The notes under the pieces were generated by a model that worked only from the letters and a program-made list of their open reading frames with translations, searched no databases and was not told the DNA's origin. Below are positions 7,827-17,500 of a stretch of DNA of 28,983 bases, piece by piece. Position 1 is the stretch's first letter, and each line of letters begins with the position of its first letter. A program made the translations under genes and the position numbers. This DNA comes from Pavlovales sp. CCMP2436 (taxonomy: Eukaryota > Haptophyta > Pavlovophyceae > Pavlovales): NCBI GenBank assembly GCA_026770615.1, contig MU631347.1, positions 139,033 through 168,015 on the forward strand. The letters run 5' to 3'.

Positions 7827-8336
7827 TTGCAGTGTATTATACTTTATAATCACTGGGCAGCAGCCCGAGGTTTGAATCATACCTATATATATCGGATGAG
7901 TAATACCCAAACGTTATTATCATGTAAGCAGTAATGGAAGCATAACATAATTTAACATCATCGTCATCGTAATCATATTGCCATATATATTATATATGAT
8001 AATTATACGCACATATATATATATTATATATTATACATATATAGATATATATAGTATACTCATACTTATAATAGTTTGGACCCCGGCGGCCGCCGCGGCG
8101 GCGGCGGCCGCCGCGGCGGCGGCGGCCGCGGCGGCGGGGGGCGCGCGGGGGGAGCGGGGCGACTCAGGTCTGAGCTGTGCAGTCCAGCTTCTTGGGAAGG
8201 AGCCGATCAGCGGGCAGACGCATACGCAAGCGGCATTATAATAATTATTATCAGCGGGAATAATAATTATTATAATGGATGATGATGAAATAATGATAAT
8301 AAAAATGAAAGCGAAAAAGTACTGTACTAGATTAAA
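7827..8336. other. Gene-free AT-rich spacer with a GGC/GCC block
   Basis: The stretch contains a tandem GTATAATTGCA pair (7805-7828), long AT-rich sequence to 8075, and a (GGC/GCC)n block at about 8083-8160. A short GC-rich piece and an AATAATTATTAT tract follow. The ORFs here translate to poly-Ala or poly-Gly and are not credible genes. Confidence 0.7.
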
Positions 8337-8400
8337 GGCAATTTATCTGGGCATCACGCGACCTGAGTCCGCCACCCACCGTCTGCTACCCCATTTTTCT
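8337..8400 (-). repeat. Dispersed repeat shared with 17538-17603
   Basis: The reverse complement of this 64-base segment aligns with 17538-17603 over its whole length, at about 80% by eye (ATGGGG.AGCAGACG.TGGGTGGC...TAAATTGCC). It supplies the last ~22 codons and the stop of the broken gene upstream on the minus strand. The 3' end of that viral ORF has therefore been replaced by host repeat DNA. Confidence 0.7.
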
Positions 8401-9165
8401 TTAAGTGGACATAAGTCGTAGTTGAAATAAATTACCTCATCGCCGTGAGCCGTCGTGCCGAGGTTCATGATGACTTTTGCTTGCTCCTCGTTGAGCCCGT
8501 ATCCGTTGTCAAAGCACGAAAACACACTCGCGTCCGGGTCGAGGTTGAAGCGCAAGAGCACGCTCGGCATCTCGACCGGATTCGCGAGCTTGCGCATCTC
8601 GTCCCAGAAGCTCCCGAGGGCCGATGGCGGAGCGTCTTTCAAGTGCTTGCTCAGTTATGGGAAATGCTCGGCGCAGAGCTCGCTCGGGTCCTCGACGCTG
8701 CTCTTCCTGATGGCCTCGAGAAAGGGCTTGCCCGTGCTCACGTGCAGCATCTCTTCTTTCAAGATCGTGAGGATCTCTGCGCTCGCAGAAGAGGATGGCG
8801 TGCGCAGCAAGTCCGTGAGGTGCTTGGTGACATCCGCACTCAGCTTCTCGTGGCTGAAGAGAATGGTCGACTGGATCGAGTTGTCAGTGTTCTCCTTAAT
8901 GGCCTGCATCTTGGTGAAGTCCTTCGCGAGCGTGTCGATCAGGTCAAGGTGTGGCACACTTGCATTACGCTCTACTGCTGGTTCCGCGGACATTGCTGCA
9001 GCAGCTGGATCGCCAGACCAGCTTGCTCCCTGCTTCTGCTCGCGCTGCTCGCGCTGCTCGCGCTGCTCGCGCTGCTCGCGCTGCTCGCGCTGCTCGCGCT
9101 GCTCGCGCTGCTCGCGCTGCTCGCGCTTAACGCTGCTGCTCGCGCTGCTCGACCTTCCTGTTCAT
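8340..9165 (-). pseudogene. Uncharacterised PLV-block gene with in-frame stop and frameshift
   Basis: From ATG 8993, 112 codons (MSAEPAVERNASVPHLDLID..., helical and acidic) end at TAA 8657-8655. The same frame then continues at once as LSKHLKDAPPSALGSFWDEM and VLLRFNLDPDASVFSCFDNG to about 8405, so one TAA splits a ~200-residue protein. Upstream of 8993 the frame is a run of Arg-Glu-Gln codons from a 9-bp tandem array (9036-9125). A good ATG at 9165 (MNRKVEQREQQR) enters the array but hits TAA at the odd unit near 9127, suggesting a further frameshift. The 3' end runs into a dispersed repeat. Family not recognised. Same orientation as the inverted capsid fragment. Alternatively, a shortened 112-residue protein may still be made. 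Confidence 0.55.
9036..9125. repeat. 9-bp tandem array, 10 copies
   Basis: Ten uninterrupted copies of CTGCTCGCG. On the minus strand this is (CGC GAG CAG)n, encoding (Arg-Glu-Gln)n, and it lies at the 5' end of the broken viral gene. The perfect uniformity suggests recent expansion. Confidence 0.95.
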
Positions 9166-9169
9166 GAAT

Positions 9170-9500
9170 CGAAAAATATGTTGTGACCCCTGACTTTGAA
9201 TGATTTGACGGATTTTGTCACTTTGTCATTTTGACTTTGATTCACTATTCAACCTGAAGCCTTTTAAACGATTGACCTCTAAGTCTCTATGTATGGACTT
9301 GAACAAATAAAATAAAATTTCTTGAGTGTGTGTTCGAATAACTAAGTGTAACGGCCGGGCCGAGAGTGTGTTAGCTGCTGAGAGTAATAGGCGGAGTAAT
9401 GGGTGATCACCTAGCACACACTCAGTGTTAGGTAATCACCAGCACTCCTATTTCTGAACAAATGAAGTGCTCCTTTAATGTGAATGGCTGGAATGCCGTT
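9170..9500. other. Gene-free spacer
   Basis: Moderately AT-rich sequence with no ORF of convincing composition and no recognised RNA gene. I see nothing functional in it. Confidence 0.5.
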
Positions 9501-9650
9501 TTGTCGCCGCACGGGTTGAGGGGCAGCAGGGCGAGGAGAGTGAGGAGCGCTGCGTCCCGCCTGTGAACGCAAACAATGATCCCAAAATCGGTGCCAATAT
9601 CTCACTTTCCCCAGTATTGATATCGGTGAAAGAGACTGTAGGGATGAGGG
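9501..9650 (+). repeat. Dispersed repeat family A, copy 1
   Basis: It shares the ordered landmarks CGCACGGGTTGA..GG, GAGAGTGAGG, CGCCTGTGA.CGC.AACAAT and ATCTCACTT.CCCC with 11614-11793. A partial second copy lies at 9685-9825. No coding capacity is evident. Identity of the element unknown. Confidence 0.65.
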
Positions 9651-9684
9651 CTGACAGAGAGGTGGGGTCTCAATATTGACGGTT

Positions 9685-9825
9685 GGCTGCGACTTGCGGG
9701 TCGAGGGGAGGATGTGCCCGCGCCTGTGAACGCCAAAAAGGATTCAAAAATCGGCACTGATTTCTCACTATTTTTCCCCAGCATCGGTATCGGAGCAGGG
9801 ATTGCAGGGATGAGGGCGGATACGC
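9685..9825 (+). repeat. Dispersed repeat family A, copy 2
   Basis: A diverged copy of 9501-9650. It shares CGCCTGTGAACGC, AAAATCGGCACTGATTTCTC (variant) and GGGATGAGGGC, in the same order and orientation. Confidence 0.55.
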
Positions 9826-9884
9826 GCGTCATTTCGTAACCCCCCCCCCATTGTCCTTCTGTTGGCACTTTTGAGAGGGAGTGT

Positions 9885-10140
9885 TGAATGTACCCCCTCT
9901 ACTTCGCGGCCTGCGGCTGCGATAGTTGAATGTACCCCCCCTGCATTCGAGCTCGCGGCCTGCGGCCGCGAATGAACCCTCCTTTGTTATTTTTTCTTCG
10001 AGGCCGTTATGAACTCCCCTCGTTATTATTTCTTCGAGGCCGTAATGACCCCCCTCTCATGTTATTTGTGAAAAAGTGGCCGGAACGACCCCCCCCCTCG
10101 TTTTTTGTTCGAATAATAACGTTGAACGACCCCCCCCTAA
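9885..10140. repeat. ~40-bp minisatellite, 'AATGACCCCCCC...TTCTTCGAGGCCGT' type
   Basis: Irregular tandem units, each with a C-rich core after (A/G)AACGA or AATGA, a TCGTTATTTTT middle and a CGAGGCCG end. About seven units. The same family continues at 10440-10680 on the other side of the GCGCCGAGC array and reappears at 13560-13612. Confidence 0.8.
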
Positions 10141-10244
10141 CTTTTTAACTACTTACCAATTTTAATTAGCAGCAATAAATAGGCAGTTAGTATTACTACA
10201 TTCACAATTAACTAAATACGAATCTAGACCTTAAACTGTCCGCC

Positions 10245-10432
10245 CCTGCGCCGTGCGCCGAGCACCGATCTGCGCCGTGCGCCGATCTGCGCCGTGCGCC
10301 GATCTGCGCCGAGCGCCGAGCGCCGAGCACAGATCTGCGCCGAGCGCCGAGCGCAGATCTGCGCAGATGATCTGCGCCAAGCGACGTGCGCCGAGCGCCG
10401 ATCTGCGCCGTGCGCCGATCTGCGCAGAGGGG
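10245..10432. repeat. GCGCCGAGC/GATCTGCGCC tandem array
   Basis: Short units (GCGCCGAGC, GCGCCGTGC, GCCGATCTGC) are repeated across ~190 bases and include perfect palindromes such as GCGCAGATCTGCGC. The open frame over it (Arg/Ala/Pro/Ser repeats) is an artefact of the array. A fragment of the same array lies at 13511-13552. Confidence 0.85.
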
Positions 10433-10439
10433 GTGAACG

Positions 10440-10680
10440 ACCCCTCCTTCGCTCCTGAGGCCGAATGACCCCCCCCCCTCGTTATTTTTTTCTTCGAGGC
10501 CGTAATGAACCTCCCTTCGTATTTTTTTTTCGAGGCCGTAGTGACTCCCTTATCGTTATTCTTTTCTTCGAGACTGTAATGACTCCTCCCTCCTTTTATT
10601 TTCCGAAATAATGCCGAATGTACCCCCCCTATATATTACTCTTTCCGAAATAAGGTCGAGTGCACATCCCCTACAGAAGG
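10440..10680. repeat. ~40-bp minisatellite, second block
   Basis: Six or so further units of the AATGACCCC...TCGAGGCCGT family, diverging rightwards (GAGACTGT, GAAATAATGCCG, GAAATAAGGTCG). The order minisatellite, GC array, minisatellite suggests the array was inserted into, or grew within, the minisatellite. Confidence 0.75.
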
Positions 10681-10996
10681 ACAAGGGGGAGGAGGGTTTA
10701 CAAAATGACGTGCGTATGAGGGAGAGGTGGGGGCTCGGGTGGTGGCAATGTGCCTGCGGGTGGCGATGGCTTCAGTTAACCTCTTACCCCCCCAGCCCAC
10801 AAGTAGGGAACAAACAGGTCGATTGCTGAAGTACTTCATGATTGAAGACAGAGCTCGCATATTTGAGCATTCATTTTGGACAGAATTATTTTGGACAGAA
10901 TTATGGACGGATGCCGCACGTTGGCACTTGGGACTCTAGTACAAGTTAGGAACTCATCGGGATATAGTACATACATGGTACGTCATGAAATTCAAA

Positions 10997-11016
10997 AGGG
11001 GGGGGGGGGGGGGGGG
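10997..11016. repeat. Poly-G tract
   Basis: About 18 consecutive G, followed by AAC and a further G-rich run. No gene. A likely sequencing or assembly weak point. Confidence 0.85.
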
Positions 11017-11388
11017 AACGGGGGGGGAGGGGATACCTTCACGAAGTCGTCCCCGTAGCCGAGCGAGCCCCTGAGGCCGCTCTAGTACGCAGTCTCGGTG
11101 GTTCTGTTTTGGGTACGGTGGGACTGGCTGCTCCTGGTAGTAATGAGATTTTAGTTCGAGACGGTCTCTGGTTGCATTTTCTTGTGTTGCTGTGTGAGTT
11201 GTGTGTGTGTGTGAGTGTGTGTGTATAAATTCACAAAGAAATATATTAATCCAGGGTTCGTCATTGAAAGTAACTTTTCTTCTTAATAAAACTTTAGGTT
11301 ATCGCTATTCGAATGAGCAGAACCATGACATTTACCTACCCCCATATGCCGTCCAAAAATTCGAGGCGACCAGTTTTACTAGACTCCA

Positions 11389-11529
11389 CGAAGGCCTGGC
11401 TTCCTCGTGCGACATGCCCGGTGCGCACGGCTGCCGCCCAGGCGAGCGGTGCCCACGCGCTTCATCTCCCCTCCCCACCGTTCCCGCAGGAATACGCGAA
11501 GGCCTGGCTTCCTCGCGCGACATGCCCGG
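11389..11529 (+). repeat. 32-bp direct repeat pair
   Basis: CGAAGGCCTGGCTTCCTCG.GCGACATGCCCGG occurs at 11389-11420 and 11497-11529 with one or two differences. It is separated by ~75 bases of GC-rich sequence with a CCCTCCCCACCG tract and a CCCGCAG acceptor-like end. This resembles the exon-edge duplications seen in the spliced genes downstream, but no gene can be assigned here. Confidence 0.7.
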
Positions 11530-11613
11530 GACGGGTCGTACTGGGGCTAGCTTGGAAACCTTAAGGGGTCTTTTCAGTTACGGATAGGTCCGTAAGCATG
11601 TGGCCAGACGGCC

Positions 11614-11793
11614 GCTCTGGCCGCTGCACGGGTTGATGGGCTACAGGGCGGGGAGAGTGAGGGGCTGCGCCTCGCCTGTGAGCGCGAACAATATGATCTC
11701 AAACTCGGCGCCGATATCTCACTTCCCCAAAATTGGATTCGAAGGATCGGGGGCTGAAGGCAAGGCGGTTGGGATTAGCAGGGATGCACGTTG
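11614..11793 (+). repeat. Dispersed repeat family A, copy 3
   Basis: Same landmarks and orientation as 9501-9650, including GCACGGGTTGA, GGGGAGAGTGAGG, CGCCTGTGAGCGCGAACAAT and CGATATCTCACTTCCCC. Confidence 0.65.
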
Positions 11794-11799
11794 GCGTGC

Positions 11800-12410
11800 G
11801 TAATCTGCGCCCCCTGCCCGCCCCTCGTGGAATACTGTGATCGAGGTCCTCAGAATCGGTGGGTCGGGATCGGGAGGGGGGGGGGATAGGAGTAGGGCTT
11901 CGCGCCGGTGAAGTGGGTTTAAGACTCTTTATTTTTCATTTTATTTTTTCATCGGTTGATTAACCCAGCCAGTTGTAAGTATTTTCTTTACTTGGCTCCT
12001 GGTTTAGGCGATATATTTTCCGTTATTTTTCAGTATTACCAGCGAATGTTTTTTCCATATATTTGCCATATATTCACAATGAAAAAAATTCATATTTGAG
12101 TTCGAATATATTAAGTCGAAAGGAAAAAATATCGTTAAATCCCCACAGTAAGCAAGGGGGAGGAAGGCATATAACTTTCGAATATAATATATAAAATGCC
12201 AGCGAAGATTATTTTATTTCGTCGTATAAATTGCCATCGAAGATTTTACCCTGATATCCTTCCTATGTTCACATTGAGAGAGAGGTAATCTAATTTAAAA
12301 CATATTGCCAAAACAAAGCAATATCTTGCCTAGAACAACTTGGCACAATCGTGAGGCAGTCAGATGGCGATAAATAGCGGTTGGCGATTTTATAAGGTGT
12401 AAGTTGGAGA
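11800..12410. other. Gene-free AT-rich spacer
   Basis: Contains a short G-run near 11876 and several GAATATA/CCATATA motifs. No ORF, RNA gene or element that I can support. Confidence 0.5.
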
Positions 12411-12540
12411 GCTTTGGTACCACCACAAGGTGACGCTGAAGCTGCTCCATCGAGTAATGCTCAGACGCTGACACCCAGGGTCTCCTGGACGCAGAGACTG
12501 CGCCCCAGGCGGTAGAAGGGGCAGCATTAACAAAACATAT
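12411..12540 (+). repeat. SINE-like dispersed element, copy 1
   Basis: Part of a four-copy family (also 17884-17970, 27706-27833, and minus-strand 26171-26275). The conserved core is CAGACGCTGACACCC..GG, then CTGGACGCAG..ACTGCGCC, then AGGCGGTAGAAG.GG, followed by an AT-rich CATAACATAT-like end. The reverse strand contains TGGCGCAGT, which resembles a pol III A box. A B box is not convincing. Confidence 0.65.
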
Positions 12541-12581
12541 GGGGATTCATTTCGGATTTATTTTTTACCGAATTATTGGGG

Positions 12582-12755
12582 TACCGGCTGGAGCCAACAG
12601 CGTCGGGTTTCCAGGATAAAATTAGAATGAGGTGCGCTCATGCGCAGCTCGCACACCTGCCTCCTTCTAATAACGAGGGCTGCAATCTCTTATTCCTGGT
12701 CAAGTCCCCTTGTGGTAGAGATACCGGCTGGACCAACAGAGTCGGGTTTCCAGGA
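12582..12755 (+). repeat. ~35-bp direct repeat pair and dispersed segment
   Basis: TACCGGCTGGA.CCAACAG.GTCGGGTTTCCAGGAT (split by variants) occurs at 12582-12617 and 12722-12755. Between them, ATTAGAATGA.GTGCGCT and GCGCAGCTCGC (12622-12665) match 16378-16425 in intron 2 of the YVH1-like gene. This is therefore another dispersed repeat. Confidence 0.6.
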
Positions 12756-12879
12756 TTGCATTACCTCGATAGGTGAAATCGCATCACCTGTCCAGTTTCG
12801 CCACCGCACGTGTAGCATGTGTGCATCTCGCTCACACTGGTATACGCCCCAGAAGAAAAAGAAAAAACATCGACTCAGA

Positions 12880-13510
12880 GGATGGTGAGGGTTGGTGGGG
12901 GTTGGAATAAACCTCCCCTATTTGTTCGCATACTAAGAGGCCTGCTGCTGCAAACAAATGGTGGGGGGGTTGCTTTTGAACCCCACACTAACCCACATCA
13001 ACCCCCACCATGTGCGTTATCCTAACGAACCTATGAAAACAATGTGTTTTGGTACAGAAGCTCAGCGAGGCCTTTAATTCGCCGCGGCGGCAGCGGCCCG
13101 GCGGCGGCCCCGGCGCGGTACCAACAACTTTTAAACTTGTATACTGACTCCCAGACTAGAATCCACTAGGTAAGAAGCAATCCACGCTAAGTTCATAAAT
13201 AACCATGTATAAAATGCATATCAGTTTGGAAACACTCATTTCAAAAGTAACCAAAAGCCATAGGTAAACATCAGACAGTTTGCTACAGTTTGCATCACCC
13301 CGATTTGGATCACAAACTGGTTCTATTAACACCCCCTCCTCCTTGCCGTTCAATTTTAAGCTTTTCTTCTTTTCTTCTTTGTACCCCAATTTGGACTTTA
13401 ACTCAAACTTACATACAGATTCCCAAAATAGATCCATGGGTAAATTCCAAACTAGATCCGTAGGTAAAACCCAACCCAGTTTGCAAACTAAAACCGTAGA
13501 TACAGCACAG
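12880..13510. other. Gene-free repeat-rich spacer
   Basis: Holds G-rich GGTTGGTGGGGGTTGG facing CCCACATCAACCCCCACC (12890-13010, imperfect inverted repeat), and a GCGGCGGCAGCGGCCC insert (13078-13120). It also has short tandem units around CCAAACTAGATCCGTAGGTAAA-like motifs (13420-13500). No gene seen. Confidence 0.5.
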
Positions 13511-13612
13511 TTCTGCGCCGAGCGCCGATCGCCGAGCGCAGATCTGCGCCGAGGTGGCAGGACGACCCCCCCCCCTCGTTCCATTTTGCGATCATAGGCC
13601 GAAACGACCCCC
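13511..13612. repeat. Fragment of the composite minisatellite (GC array plus C-rich unit)
   Basis: GCGCCGAGCGCCGATC and GCGCAGATCTGCGCC are followed by GACGACCCCCCCC and AACGACCCCCCC units. This reproduces the order found at 10245-10480 about 3 kb upstream and suggests the two motifs move or amplify together. Confidence 0.7.
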
Positions 13613-13728
13613 CCTGGACCTACGTCGGTCCCAGGGCTCTGATCCTATTTAATAAGCGGGGCGTGGGGGCCGGGGCGCACACACGCACACTCTTTGGTGT
13701 GAGTGCTGGTGCATGAAGGTTTGGGTCG

Positions 13729-14123
13729 ATCGCTCAACCTCAGCTTGACGTCGACCAAGCCAGTGACTGAACAACACCTGTTGAGCCATGCTGAGCCGCT
13801 AATATATATACATATATTTAATAGTCTAAATATAATTTAAAATAGGGGGTATTCTCGGCACGCAGTAGTTTAGTGTAGCCGACGAATCGCGCGGCGAGGA
13901 CCCAAGGATTGCGATTGGTGGTGACAACTTTAAAAATCTGCCGGCACGCGTGGACCAGTCGTGGACGGAGAGCCCTTGACGCGAGACGCGATAGAGATGA
14001 CAATCCGAGGCGTCGTCATCGTTGAAGGCATCTCCTGATAATAAGCGATTGCCACTTTTCAGAACTTTATTGAAAGGACTGATTAATTTAAGTACATACA
14101 CGCTCCTATAGTTATTCACGAAA

Positions 14124-14172
<49 letters not shown>

Positions 14173-14243
14173 CGGCTCAGCATGGTTCAACAGGTTTTGT
14201 TTAGTCACTGGCTTGGTCACGTCAGGTTGAGGTCGAGCGAACA
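13729..14243. mobile_element. MITE-like element with ~80-bp inverted arms and captured gene fragment
   Basis: The left arm at 13729-13812 (CTTGACGTCGACCAAGCCAG ... CATGCTGAGCCGCTAATATA) is repeated in reverse complement at 14160-14243 with few differences, ending inwards in (AT)n. The ~350-base interior contains 13925-14018. That segment aligns with 14428-14564, the start of the YVH1-like gene, sharing GGCACGCG, CGTGGACGGAGAGC, CTTGAC.CGAGACGCGA and GATGACA.TCCG.GGCG. A lone arm of the same family is at 28006-28066. No transposase is present, so it would be non-autonomous. Target-site duplications were not identified. Confidence 0.65.
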
Positions 14244-14540
14244 CTAAATTTAATACGCGCAGCTAGTTATAGATATCTAATAATAGGCGCGTCAGCATTT
14301 TGAAATCCCCCCCCCGCCCCCCTCCCCCCAGTTCGTTTGTAGGTGTGCAGGCTTTCGGGCGTGTTGGCCTCCCTGCGATCAGTGATCATATCAGCCCACA
14401 CTGCCCCGGGATTTGGTGCCGGCGGCTAAACTTTTAAATCCTGGCACGCGCTCTGCACCACGGACGGGGACTCGTGGACGGAGAGCAGGGAGTCGCGAGA
14501 GCTCGAAGCTCTTGACCCGAGACGCGACAGCGCGACACAG

Positions 14541-17500
14541 ATGACAGTCCGGGGCGACATCGCGGCCTCCGCTGAGGTGCGCGGGCGACGCTGGGCCGCG
14601 CAGGTGGACGGGGCCGCGCGCACCGCTGAGCGAAGCGAGCTGGCGGAGACAGCGTCCCGACCTGAAGACGAGCCCAACCTGCTGCTGCCATACACGGTGC
14701 TGGCAAACGGCGAGCTGGGCGTCCTCCTGCGCGTCGAGCGCCGCGCCACCGGCCGCGCCGAGCTGCGTGCGCTGTCCTTCGGCTCCGGGGCTGAGCACGC
14801 GGACGCCGGCGCACCCCCGCTGCGCGCGGCGGGTGCGGCGGCCTTCGCGCGCGCGGCGGCGGCGGGCGGCTTCGGCGGCGACGACGTGGCGGCGCGCGCG
14901 TACGCACTGGCCAAGCTCGGGGGTGGGCGGGGCGTCCTGGAGCTGCGGGACGCGACGGGCGCGCGCGCGCTGCTCGCGCTGCCCGTGAAGCGCTTCGCAG
15001 CCGACGCCGCCGTTCCGGGTTCCGGGTCGCAACCAGAGGTGTGCTGGGTGCGCCTCGCGCATATGCTGGAGGGCGCCATCGCCGACGGCGCACTCGACGC
15101 ATCAAACAAGCCCGCAGCTGGCGAGACCCCAGGCGCACCCGGACTCTCCCGCACCACCGGGACTGCGGGCAAGGGCGTGGGGCCCCCGGGTTTAGCCGGG
15201 GGCGCTGATGCCTCTTCCCCACTGTCCGCATTCCCAGTGTCCGCTGCGCTCGCCCGCGACCTCGACGCGACGGAGGCGGTGGCAACCCTGCGCCAGATGC
15301 TGCTCGAGACAGAGGCGGCAGTGGCCCCGCGTGCCGTCGCGAGCTCAGGCGCGATCGGCGGCGGCGCAGTGACCGCGTGCGTCCCCAGGCGTGTCGGCTC
15401 GTCCTCTCTCTTCGTCACGCGGCCGCTTGGCCTGTGCGATGTGTCCCTGCTGCACGCGCTCGGAATCAAGGTATCAAAAAGTCTCAAAAATCAAAAGTCA
15501 ACAAATCAAAAAAATCAAATAAATAAATAATTAATTCAACACAAAAACAAAAATTAATGATAATAATATACATCTATTTCAAAACGTGAGTTACATGAGC
15601 ACTTATCAATTTATTTCATACTGCTTTCAATATTGATGATGATGATGCTGATCATACGAATGCTACTCATGATAAAAATATCAAGGCCGTGCTCTGCCTC
15701 TCCGGCCGTCACCAGCAGCTCGCGGCGCGGGTGGCCGTTGCGCTCGGTGCGTCACTCGCGATTGTGCAGGCGACGGGCGCTGCGGACACTGGGGCTACAG
15801 ACACTGGGACTGCGGACACTGGGGCTGCAGACACTGGGGCTGCGGACACTGGCGAGGGCAAGCGGGGGGCGGTAGAGACGGGTGGCGAGCAGCCTGGAGA
15901 GTCTGGGACAGTGTCCGGCTCGTCAGTGTTCGAGGTGCTGCCAGTGTCCGCGATCTCACTGTCCGATTCCCCAGTGTCCGATTCCCCAGTGTCCGATTCC
16001 CCAGTGTCCGATTCCCCAGTGTCCGAGGTGGCTGTGCGGACACTGGGGGCAGTAGCCGCACTCATGCGCGCGACCGAGAGGCAGCATGGCGCGCTCTTGC
16101 TCGCCTTCGACCCGGACGTTCCTGGTTCGCTGTGTAGCCTGGGGGACGCAGGAAACAGCCGGGGAGGGAGGGGGGGAGGGGGCGTGTGGCGGCTATCGCC
16201 GGCGTTGGCAGCGGTCGCTGCGATGGCCACGGAGGCGGGGCAGTCGGGAGGAGCGTACGGGGAGCAGCTCAGCGCGATAGATGTGCGTCTCCCCCCAGCT
16301 CTCTCCAATGGCAAAGAAAAACAACCAACTCCCCCCCCTCAACCACCAACCCCCCTAATCACCATACTTTATAAGAATATTAGAATGACGTGCGCTGTGG
16401 CGCAGCTCGCCGAGCCTGCCCCTTTTCACGGGGGCGGCCGTTATCTCCTTCCCCCAGCCACGATTCTCATCAAGGGTGTGGTGTTAAAAGTGCCAACCAA
16501 TTATGATCACCACAAGGTGTGTGCCGCCCTATCTTGGGTAATGCCCCCCCCCCCCTAACCAACACCGTAATAATCATCACAATTATGATGACATCAATGC
16601 CCGTCTTTTAAAAGGTGTGCGCCGCCCTCTCGCGGGTGATGCCCGGCTGCGGCGCGGAGGCACTCGGCGCCACGCTGCTCCTTCCCGTCCTCAGGTTTTT
16701 TGTTTTGGTCTTTGTCTTTGTCTTTGTCTCTGTCTTTCTTCTTCTTCCTTTATTTATTATCATCATCTTACTCATCCTATTTATTTATTTTTCTACAGTA
16801 CCCTCGAGGCCTCTCCTTTTTCTCCTACTCATTTTTTATGTTTATTTCATCGCAGTGTTCTCGAGGCCTCTCGTGTTCCTCATTTTTTTTTTTTTTTTTT
16901 ACAGTACCCTCGAGGCCTCGCTCCGCGCGAATTCGACAGGAGGCCCTGCGTCCCCTCCTGGGTTGCAGGTGGTGGTGGCTGGTGAATCTTCCGGGTCGCA
17001 GGGGAGCGCGGGCGCCGAGGCGCTCGACGCGCTGTTGCGGCAGGCGGGGAAGTTGGCGTCGGCGGCAGAGGCGGCGGCGCGCTCGCAGCAGCAGCAGCAG
17101 GCCGCGGCACAGTCCGGCAAAGGTCCGGGCACTAGGCCCTCGGGAAAGCCCGGGGGGAAAGGCAAGGCCGCCAGGGAGGGTGGGGATGAGGAGGAGAAGA
17201 GCCCACCCTCCTCACCTGAGCTCGAGCCTTCTCCCGGCCTCCTGCCGCCGCCCGGGCTCCAGACCGGCCCGGGGGGTACCGGTGAGTTTTTATTCTTTTT
17301 TTTCCCTTGGATTTTGGTTTTTGTATTTGTTGTCTAGTCCGGCCCGGGGGGTACCGATGCGTGCGCTTTTAAACCCATCCACTCACACACAAACATATAT
17401 GCATACATGCACACACACATATATGCCGTCCGGGCTTCAGCCCGGTCCGGGGGAGTACAGTTGCGTTTTTTTTTTTTTTAGTTCGTAGTTTTTTGGGGCA

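Noticed and set aside
8083..8160. (GGC/GCC)n block as a CpG-island promoter
   Set aside because: It is a short simple repeat in AT-rich DNA with no gene start beside it.
8445..9186. Plus-strand ORFs with poly-Leu-Ala or Ser-Arg-Cys repeats
   Set aside because: Produced by the 9-bp array and the antisense of the broken viral gene.
10236..10432. CRISPR-like look of the repeat block
   Set aside because: Units are contiguous and of varied length without unique spacers, in a eukaryotic context with no cas genes.
10253..10468. Arg/Ala/Pro/Ser-rich ORF
   Set aside because: Direct translation of the GCGCCGAGC tandem array with no start context or neighbours. Not a protein gene.
14391..15487. Several long minus-strand ORFs over exon 1
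   Set aside because: High-GC shadows (Arg/Ala/Pro-rich). The plus frame joins in phase to ten further exons ending in a recognised domain.
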